DNA of 30,183 bases from Zoopage sp. CT-All. Lineage: Eukaryota; Zoopagomycota; Zoopagomycetes; Zoopagales; Zoopagaceae. The stretch covers positions 1 to 30,183 of the forward strand of contig QZWS01000071.1 of NCBI GenBank assembly GCA_004114245.1. Direction: 5' to 3'. A model generated the notes under the pieces. It did no database searches, was not told where the DNA came from, and saw only the letters and a program-made list of their open reading frames with translations. This document shows positions 19,259 to 26,901 of this stretch, one piece after another. Position 1 is the first letter of the stretch; each line of letters opens with the position of its first letter. The translations under genes and the position numbers were made by a program.

Positions 19259-20899
19259 CTATACAGAGATGCTTTCGGTTGGTTGAGCTGCCATCTTCTG
19301 GCGACGCTTCGTCCTCATCTCGACAAAGATGCCCACGATGTCCCAGCCCGTCGACACAGTCTGCCCAGCGAGCTGCGCCACGGTAAAAAACAGACCAGCG
19401 TGATAATAGCCACAACTAGAGTGGGGTCAGAAACGACACAGTGAATGCAGCCTACAATCCGCTGGGTGCTGCAGAAAAGCACGATTTGGTGAGCATCACA
19501 AATACATCAGATAACAAGAAAAGAAACATAAACAGGTCCAGGACGAAGAGATATCGGACACTAAACTTGCGCCAGCCTGACACGCGTCGTCCAAAATAGA
19601 TAATGACCATGGCGAGGTTGAGGGCAAAGGTGGCGACGGAGAGGACAATAGCAAATTGATAGGCCAGCGGGTCTTCAAGCGGAAGGGCACCAGCAGAGCT
19701 CTAGACAGCATGTTGGGCAAATTGATTAGGTCAGTGGGGCAACATACACTGTAGGCGATAAGCAGGAGAACGATGCCGCCAATGGCGGCTACTAGTGTTG
19801 CGAGACGGACAAGGGACCGGTTCCGATTGGGGCGTGGATACACCGGCTTTGTCCCTGGCACAATCAGCCCGGGCTTTTCGAACGACGGAGTATCTTCAGC
19901 GGCCACGGTTTGCTCAGACGTGCCAACTGTCTCGGGGCCAACATGCACACCACTGGGAGTAGACGCTGCAGCGGACATCATGGCACTCCACGCAGACAGC
20001 CAGTACGGTGGATACCCAGCTGCCGCCATTGACTCATTGCCTGTAGGCGATGGTCCACGCCGGGTCCAAGTGCGCCATTTCCCATCCACATCCTCGTAAA
20101 TAGCTGCCAAACACCCGGTGCAGATGACACTAGCGCAGCACGGCATGCGACGCGCTTGGTCAGCGGCACGATCGGTTGGAGTATGCAAGCACACAACGCA
20201 GCGATGAGATGAATCGGATCCTGCGTTGTGGGTGATGTTGGCTAGACTTGGAACAGCGACGGAGGCCTGGCGAACGGATGGCTCGGGCATGGGCTGGTGA
20301 GCGGGAAGCATATCAGAGGTTGAGTAGAACTCCATGTTTGGACGAAACGGATGCGGGTAGCCGCCAGCGAGAGACGCGGGACGGTTGGTACGACGCATGG
20401 CGAGCGTTGCTGGCGGCGACACGTCCACCGACGGAATCGGTTGTTGCTCTGACGACGGCTTTACAGGGATATTTATGCCCTGCACAGCATCCACTTGCTG
20501 ATCAACCACGACTGTTGCGACTTTTGGTTCGTCGTAAACCTTTTCCTGTAGAACGCGGGTGATAGGAAACTCGTCGGAGCTAGCAATGGACGAGAGCGTG
20601 CCATCGATTGCTGTGGCGAGGTCCTTTCTGCGGCTCCTTTTGCTTTCATACCCACCTAGCCATTTAAACAGCGAAGATGGCTTATTTCCTGCATGAGCAG
20701 TATCAGGCACGATGTCGTCTGCTTCAGTCGAGCTGGGAACCTGCGTAGCAGCTGGCAGCGCAACACTCTTCCTCGCTGCACTGGGAAGCAGCAGGAGAGA
20801 GGCGGGTTTCTTAGGAACAGGCGGCGGCTCATCGAGCTCCACCGAGAGGCTAGCGAGCTGTCCACGGAGCTCTTTGGACGGCGGCGGCGTCGCGGACAT
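19259..20899 (-). CDS. Unrecognised zinc-cluster protein with four C-terminal membrane helices
   Basis: Two introns (complement 19701-19747 and 19416-19455) give 517 aa. Residues 1-230 are Pro/Ser-rich and look disordered, with a PPPVPKKP stretch that could bind SH3 domains. A cysteine cluster follows (C234, C237, C254, C255, C260, C263 in RCVVC and MPCCASVICTGC), resembling a degenerate RING or treble-clef finger. A linker leads to hydrophobic segments at about 364-384 and three more after the first intron, including VLSVATFALNLAMVIIYFG and FLFLLSDVFVML, ending in a basic tail. It may be an organelle-membrane protein of the membrane-RING type, but the metal ligand set is incomplete for a canonical RING, so ubiquitin-ligase activity is unproven. 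The family is not recognised. It is divergent from the small secreted-peptide candidate. Confidence 0.85.
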
Positions 20900-21022
20900 G
20901 CGGGGAATAATTGCACAAGATGGGAGCAGCGGAGCGGCCCGTCAGGTGATCATCTCGCCCAATCCGTCCCAGCGCCATCCGCAGCCGACGCCACCGCGCG
21001 CACCCCTGCTAGCCACTCTGAA

Positions 21023-21169
21023 ATGCACTTCACCACATCCCTTGTTGCGCTCATTGCCTTTGCTGCGGCTTTGGTCACGGCGGTGGCGCTGCCGGACTCG
21101 CAGAACAATCCATCGTCGTTTGGGGACCAGGTCGTCCGGCTCAGCCCGCCCAAGTACACACACTATTGA
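21023..21169 (+). CDS. Candidate 48-residue secreted peptide
   Basis: A single-exon frame of 48 codons starts MHFTTSLVALIAFAAALV and continues TAVALPDSQNN. The first 21 or so residues form a classic signal peptide with an AVA-like cleavage site. The mature part would be about 26 residues ending SPPKYTHY, with no cysteine. It starts 123 bp from the divergent zinc/TM gene and lies 306 bp before the ABCA gene. It could also be the first exon of a longer gene, but I found no convincing donor. No family is recognised. Confidence 0.45.
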   Translation: MHFTTSLVALIAFAAALVTAVALPDSQNNPSSFGDQVVRLSPPKYTHY

Positions 21170-21314
21170 GTGTATATGTGCTGTGTTGACACTTTAGCAT
21201 ATTCATGGAGGCGTGCTGTGCCGTCCATGTCGATTTGATGCAGTGTTTATACCCTGGATGCGCTACAAACATGGTTGTTTTGTTCGACTGCGTAGTCCAC
21301 GGCGAACACGGTGG

Positions 21315-21359
21315 CACATTACACGGCGACACATTACGCGGCGACACACTACGCAGCTC
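21315..21359. repeat. Three tandem 15-bp units
   Basis: Units begin CACATTACACGGCGA, CACATTACGCGGCGA and CACACTACGCAGCTC. The first two differ at one base; the third is more diverged. It is a minisatellite-like array in non-coding DNA. Confidence 0.75.
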
Positions 21360-21419
21360 CAGGAGCAGCTTGTTAATCTGGTCATCGGTCCAAACCAACA
21401 AAACTGCTACATCAACCAC

Positions 21420-21427
21420 CACGTGAC
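21420..21427 (-). promoter_or_regulatory. E-box-like site GTCACGTG upstream of the ABCA gene
   Basis: CACGTGAC on the plus strand lies 49-56 bp before the ABCA start codon. GTCACGTG is the core bound by Cbf1 and Pho4/TFE-like bHLH factors. This is a consensus match only. Confidence 0.3.
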
Positions 21428-21475
21428 CTCGAGTATCAACCTTGGCCGCATACGTACGCCTCGCTGCTGGCATCC

Positions 21476-24400
21476 ATGGCCGCAGTAATTCGGCGACCTA
21501 CGCATCAACTTAGAGCTTTGGTAATTTCCACATTGCAACCGGTCAGGAACTCACGGCCGTGACTCGTTGATGACTAGACTCGCAAGACTCTCGTATTCCA
21601 GAAGCGCCAGTGGTTTGTCAACATCTGCTGTATAACGTAGCATAATGCCCCCTCTATTTTAATCCATCATTTATCACCACGGCTTAGAGTATGTCCGTTC
21701 GCTATGGTGGGAATCGCAGCACTGCTTGGCTTTGTCGTCACGCTTCTCCTGCAAAACGCGAATCCTGTCGAGCGTGTGTTTCTCCCCCAGCCATGCATCC
21801 ACATCTCATGCCAATAGTCTACTTGATATGCTCCAATGTGAATGCCATGGATCAAGCAGGGCTGCCGATTATCGACCCCTCCAAGCTGCCGACGACCCCT
21901 GCTTCGCAAATTCCAAACTCCGCCTCCTACTCCACCTCTACCATTAAACATGCTAATTTCTTGATCTCCGGCGGAAGCATCCTCTCGGGTGCTGGTAATG
22001 CTCCTTGTGTTGCCTGGTTCGCGCACGATTATCCGCAATCGTCACCATATCAAATGTATACCGGATCGCAGGAGAACACAACCGCGTTGAATCCCCCGCG
22101 ACGCGACGTCACGTTTCGTCCCGACCCGATGGGCGGCTGGTTTGGGTCTCAGCAGCTTCTTTTCCCGGTGGCGCTTGCGCAGCAGCAGACGTATCCATGG
22201 GCTCTCGTCGTCGATCAACGCAATGCCTCATCTGGCGGCAAGCCAAAGGCTCCAAGTGTCAATAGCACTACCAGATTTTTGGACAGCACGCCCAATGCCT
22301 CTGGCCTTCTCGGTGCCATCCGAACAGACTACTACGCCAACATCACCAAGCTCCCGACAGGTTCAGCAATACCTTTTGCGGTGCAAGGCTTCGCTCCTGT
22401 GCCGCATTTTCAAAAGATCGGTGGCTACTCTGCAGACCAGATCGATGACGAGCTTACCGCTCGTATTCGTGTCGTTTTGGATGAAATTGTTACGGTCAAC
22501 AAAACGGCAATCAGCGGCAATAATGATGATCCCACCTCGCAGTTGCAGTACTTTACTGATGTCGCCAAATTCATCACAGACATGCCTTGGGGAGGTAAGC
22601 CGATACTGATGAGGTCGACTGAATCCTAAACACTCTTTCAGCGCTGCTTTTCGACACTGTGGATCTGACTGCCCTGTCGTTGGGACTGACAATGCAGATT
22701 GGCTCCAACCGGCGCATCTCTCGTGCCGCAAGCTTTCCGTCCGAAGGCTTTCGTCGAATGGCCATGCACAGCATGCTCACAGATGCCTTTGGTAGGCCAA
22801 TTGACATAGTCTTGCTTGTGCGTCATATTGCTAGTCAAGGTTTTACCAAAGGGTGGCGCGGCGTCGGGGATTTCACATGGACTCCGCGCCATGCCGCAAC
22901 TCCAGTCTACAGCGCTCAATATCCCTGTAGGCACCCTTGTGGGTCGAATTCTTTTCCCGTTTGGTGAGCGCGAGGATGAATTCATGCGTGTCTCATCTTT
23001 CTTGCTATCATAGGCATATCATTTCTCCTTCCCGTCATGGTCATCACATTGGTTCGCGAGAAAGAAGACCGCATTCTCGTTATGATGCGCATGGTATTCG
23101 TCCCGCTGCAAGTCCTGCCTACTCACTGTGTTTCAAGAATGGCCTCAAATCATTCGCATATTTTGTCACGCACTATGTCCACTTTTTCATCATGCAGATC
23201 TTTGCTTCTGTGATCTTTGTCGCTGCCGGCTTCATTTTCAAAATGGAGCTGTTTACCAAGACTGATCCGGGCGTCTACATCATATTGCTTCTCGTCTGGG
23301 CGGTGACCATGGTCGCCATGTCCTTTTTCTTCTCCGTTTTATTCAGTCGTAGCCGAACTGCCTTGAGTATGTTAATTGCTCGTCCTTCAATTCGCCCATT
23401 CTGACCCTGGCCTAGTTGTCGTCTTTTGCCTGAGTAGGATAGGTCGATGGTCTTGCTATTTGCTAACCCATTCTTAGTACTGGCATCAGTAATATTAAAC
23501 TCTGCCATTGAGCAAATCGTTCAGGGCGACATTACCGCAGCATACTTTCTCTGGCCCCCGTTCGCCTTTTACCGAGCCCTGAGCATCGTTAATGTTGCGA
23601 CTGTCTCGAGAACTAGAGCCGTAAGGTTTGCAGTCCAGATTGCAATGTACTCATAGCTGCTAGCCTTATCGGGTTTCGGATCTAAAGGCCGGCGATACTG
23701 TTCTGACGGCCATCGTTTTCATGCTTTTGGAGACAATTTTGCTGATATTTTTGAGTTTGTACGTGCTTCGCTTTATGCATCTGGTGCTAATGTCTGGTGC
23801 TAATGATGACATTAGCTATTTGCACAAAGTCCTTCCGTCTGAATACGGCGTTCGTGAACCATGGCATTTTGTGTTCACTGGCCCGGTGAAGAAATTGTTC
23901 GGTGTAAAGACCGAGACCTCACAGCGCGGACTGGTATTGCACCGCCACGCTGACCTCACATCTGATTTCTTGCAGGCTGCCGAGTCGTTGGAAACAGGCG
24001 ATTCGGATGGGCTCCTAGATGAAGACGACGATGTTCGCGAGGAGCGACGGCGAGTTTTGGCGGATGAGCATGCCGAAAGCAGCCCGCTGGTTATGAAGCG
24101 CATGAGAAAGGTTTACTCTGGCGGCAAAGTGGCGGTCAAGGACGTGTCGTTCTCCGTCGAGCAGCATCAGATTTTTGGTCTTCTTGGGCCCAACGGCGCT
24201 GGTGGAGCACTCGATTTTCAACGATTGATGATTGACGCGCTGAGTTAGGAAAGACAACGCTGATTGGTATTCTTACTGGCTTGTATGCGCCAACTTCGGG
24301 ACTCGCCTGGCTGAATGGTTTCAACATCCACACGCAGATGAACGATGTATACTCCACGACGGGAGTGTGCCCGCAGCATGATATCCTCTGGCCCGATTTA

Positions 24401-25176
24401 ACCGTGCTCGAACACCTTCTGTTCTATGCTCGCCTGAAAGGCGTCCAGCCTGCAGATGAAGTGGCGGCAGCTATGGAAGCGATTCGGCAGGTTTCTCTGC
24501 ATGGATACGAAGAACGGCTTTCCAAGGGATTGAGCGGAGGCGAGCGTCGACGCCTCTCGATTGCTATATCCTTGATGGGCAACCCGGGCGTTGTTTTCCT
24601 CGACGAACCAACAGTAAGGATGTGGAGTGCATACACCTGTTACTCATTCTGGCAAGACTGGGCTGGACCCCGAGGTCAAACGGGTGATCTGGAATATCAT
24701 CAATGCTGCGAAGAAAGACCGCACCGTTGTGCTGACCACACACAGCATGGAAGAAGCGGAGGTGCTGTGCAACCGAATTGGCATCATGGCCAAAGGAACT
24801 CTTCGTTGCATTGGCACCGTGCTTCGCCTCAAGCAGACTTATGGCCGTGGCTTTAAGCTTACATTTGCGACCGCGCCGGATAATCAAGCCCAAGCATCGG
24901 CGTATATCGAGAGTCTGCTCCCACACGAGCCAACCACGCAAAAGATCTGCGACTACGCCAGCAAAAACGTCTACGAGTTTCTGCCACAGAAAGATCTGAT
25001 AGCGCGGCTCTTTGACGAAGTCGAGACCAAGAAAAGCGAGTATGCCATTGAGGAGTGGGGGGTGAGTCAGACGACACTGGAGGAGGTCTTTTTAAGAATA
25101 ATTCAAGGTGAGAGGTTGCTGCGCATGCTTCTGCCGGCCTAACGCCGAGCTAGACGCGGATGCTGATGCCGAGTAA
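21476..25176 (+). CDS. ABCA-subfamily half transporter
   Basis: Membrane ABC transporter, probably moving lipids. Fourteen introns (21521-21577, 21637-21687, 21774-21817, 22595-22641, 22792-22834, 22964-23013, 23094-23137, 23367-23415, 23434-23477, 23621-23663, 23759-23815, 24202-24248, 24614-24656, 25108-25153) give 1011 aa in one frame. The N-terminus MAAVIRRPTHQLRALTRKTL leads to TM1 (AMVGIAALLGFVVTLLLQ). A large extracytoplasmic loop of about 250 residues with several N-x-S/T sites follows, then five more helices, the ABCA hallmark KVLPSEYGVREPWHF, and one nucleotide-binding domain. Walker A is GPNGAGKT (728-735), the signature LSGGE (827-831), Walker B VVFLDEPT (ending 854), and the switch histidine is in LTTHSMEEAE. 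Only one TMD-NBD unit exists, so it should dimerise. Exon 9 is just 18 nt. The acidic tail QDADADAE comes from the last 23-nt exon. Confidence 0.93.
23416..23433 (+). other. 18-nt micro-exon of the ABCA gene
   Basis: It encodes IVVFCLI together with the flanking split codons and lies between introns of 49 and 44 nt with GTATGT and GTAGGA donors. It supplies the middle of a transmembrane helix (TALIVVFCLILASVIL). The flanking splice phases (1 and 1) keep the frame. Confidence 0.8.
23780..23805 (+). repeat. Perfect 13-bp tandem duplication inside ABCA intron 11
   Basis: TCTGGTGCTAATG occurs twice back to back. The unit contains GCTAAT, a branch-site consensus. The host intron is 57 nt; without one copy it would be 44 nt, the modal size here. 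Confidence 0.9.
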
Positions 25177-25290
25177 GCAGAGGCGTGTTGTCTGCACAAC
25201 AACACTTAATACTGGGTACTGACGCCTCGCTCTCTACTTTCAATAACCATTTTCATGTAGAGCAGACGAGCCCGCCATTGTCCCTGTATG

Positions 25291-25296
25291 AATAAA
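25291..25296 (+). terminator. Possible polyadenylation signal AATAAA for the ABCA gene
   Basis: An AATAAA lies 115 bp after the ABCA stop and before the next TATA box. Fungal poly(A) signals are loose, so this is only suggestive. Confidence 0.3.
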
Positions 25297-25322
25297 GGCC
25301 ACCCAATAGGCGCTGGACGAGC

Positions 25323-25330
25323 TATAAATA
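25323..25330 (+). promoter_or_regulatory. TATA box (TATAAATA) upstream of the bestrophin-like gene
   Basis: It has the same octamer as the box before the D-amino acid oxidase gene, 94 bp before the first in-frame ATG. A CACGTG lies downstream at 25407-25412. Confidence 0.45.
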
Positions 25331-25424
25331 AACATTGTCAAGCAGTATACTGGATAGAGGATGGCTCTACAAAGGCACTTTACTGCCAAGTAGACTGTAA
25401 GTATATCACGTGCCGATATACAGG

Positions 25425-26666
25425 ATGTTAGCAGTAAATCACAGTGACGTGTTGAGACTTCGCTATGGCCGTGTTTGGTCTCGCTTTTCGCACCGTGACG
25501 CTCGCATCTTCGCCGAGCCCTCCCGCTGGTATTATCGCCGAAACATGCCGTCGCCATCCGACGATTCGCGGGCAAGCCTGCTGCGCACCCGAACGGTGCA
25601 TCTCCGCGTGCTCACCCCCGCCACCCTCACCAACGCAAACCTCGTTGGATGGCCAGACGCGCTTCGCTACAAGGGCAGCGTCATTCCCACCATCATGCCG
25701 TCGATCCTTGTGGTCGTTTTAAGCGCCCTCCTTGTGTGCGTGCTGCATTTCCGATACCACTTCCACCTGCACATTTCCGGCGCCATTATCCCGTCATTCT
25801 CCGTCGTGCTTGGTCTGCTCCTCGTCTTCCGCACCAACACCGCCTACGAACGCTACTGGGAAGGCAGAAAGCTATGGGGCATGCTGCTGTCGGAGCTCAA
25901 AACGCTGGCACGAGTCGTGTGGCTGCAGGTGCCGGAGGACGCAACACGGACAAGCAAGGCCGAGAAGCGACGTGCCTTGGATATCGCCGTCGCCGTTGCG
26001 GTCGCCACTAAGCGCTGGCTCAGAGACGAGCGCGGCACTAACTGGGGCGATCTGTATGGGATCACGCCGAGGAGGTTCGGGGCCGCAAAGACGCCGGCTG
26101 GAGGCGATGCCGCGCCCGTTGATTCTGCATTGTACGGCACCGCAGTGATCATCAACGATGCCCCAGATAACACCACCGTCGACTGCGATAGCCCGGTGAC
26201 GTTGCCCTCGGAGCTGCTCTACCACCTTAGCATCTACGCCACCCGTATTGCCGCGTTTAAGACCGACAATGGCACCGCGCCCGCCATTCAGTGCGCCGTC
26301 AACGCCATCACTCAAATCCACGCCGACATGGACCGCGTGCTATCCACGCCCATCCCCCTTGCCTATCGGATCCACATGAAGCAGGCCTGTCTCATATACT
26401 GCCTCACGCTGCCGTTTACCCTTCTCAACCTTCTTGGCTGGATCACCATCCCCGTCACGGCTGCAGTGGCCTTCACCCTGTTTGGCATCGACGGTATTGG
26501 CGCCGAGATCGAGAACCCGTTCGGCTACGACGCCAATGATCTGGATTTGGATGAGATGTGCGAGAGCCTGCGCCGAGAAATAAGCTGGCTGCGACGCGAG
26601 GTGCCGGCCGGTGGTGCAAAAGTGTCCGATAAGGACTGGGCCGAGGCGCTGAAGCGGTATCAGTGA
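25425..26666 (+). CDS. Bestrophin-like anion channel (RFP-TM/UPF0187 family)
   Basis: Membrane chloride or anion channel family shared by fungi and bacteria. Single exon, 413 aa from the first in-frame ATG. A second ATG at 25545 (373 aa) is plausible, since a perfect GTAAGT at 25396 and an AG at 25443 would form a 48-nt 5' UTR intron that removes the first ATG. Helices lie around IPTIMPSILVVVLSALLVCV and SGAIIPSFSVVLGLLLVF, with two more near YCLTLPFTLLNLLGWITIPV. The family motifs FRTNTAYERYWEGRKLWGML and EIENPFGYDANDLDLDEMC are clear. The cytoplasmic insert (about residues 190-250) is Ala/Pro-rich and probably variable. It lies between two intron-rich genes. Confidence 0.9.
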   Translation: MLAVNHSDVLRLRYGRVWSRFSHRDARIFAEPSRWYYRRNMPSPSDDSRASLLRTRTVHLRVLTPATLTNANLVGWPDALRYKGSVIPTIMPSILVVVLSALLVCVLHFRYHFHLHISGAIIPSFSVVLGLLLVFRTNTAYERYWEGRKLWGMLLSELKTLARVVWLQVPEDATRTSKAEKRRALDIAVAVAVATKRWLRDERGTNWGDLYGITPRRFGAAKTPAGGDAAPVDSALYGTAVIINDAPDNTTVDCDSPVTLPSELLYHLSIYATRIAAFKTDNGTAPAIQCAVNAITQIHADMDRVLSTPIPLAYRIHMKQACLIYCLTLPFTLLNLLGWITIPVTAAVAFTLFGIDGIGAEIENPFGYDANDLDLDEMCESLRREISWLRREVPAGGAKVSDKDWAEALKRYQ

Positions 26667-26844
26667 GTAATTATAGTGGTTGGATTTATGCGGTATATCG
26701 AGCACACTTGCACATTGGATGAAAATGGCCGTGCGAGCCATCGATACATAGCAAGGACGACTGTGACGGGTGCATAGGCTAGATTGGCAAGCATGCGATA
26801 AGTGCTATTGAGCCATTGGCACCCTCGATTGAAAGCGACAGGAT

Positions 26845-26875
26845 CAAGTGACTGGGACAAGTGACTGGGACAAGT
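26845..26875. repeat. 13-bp tandem repeat upstream of the Ima1-like gene
   Basis: CAAGTGACTGGGA occurs twice in perfect tandem, followed by CAAGT of a third unit. It ends 27 bp before the ATG, so it lies in the promoter or 5' UTR. Confidence 0.85.
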
Positions 26876-26901
26876 CGCTGTGTACAACAGAGATCGCTCG
26901 C

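Larger units (their letters stand above)
21170..21475. other. Intergenic region upstream of the ABCA gene
   Basis: It holds a 15-bp tandem repeat and an E-box-like site near the ABCA start. Several short frames cross it, but none has coding features I can support, and I see no RNA gene. Confidence 0.5.
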
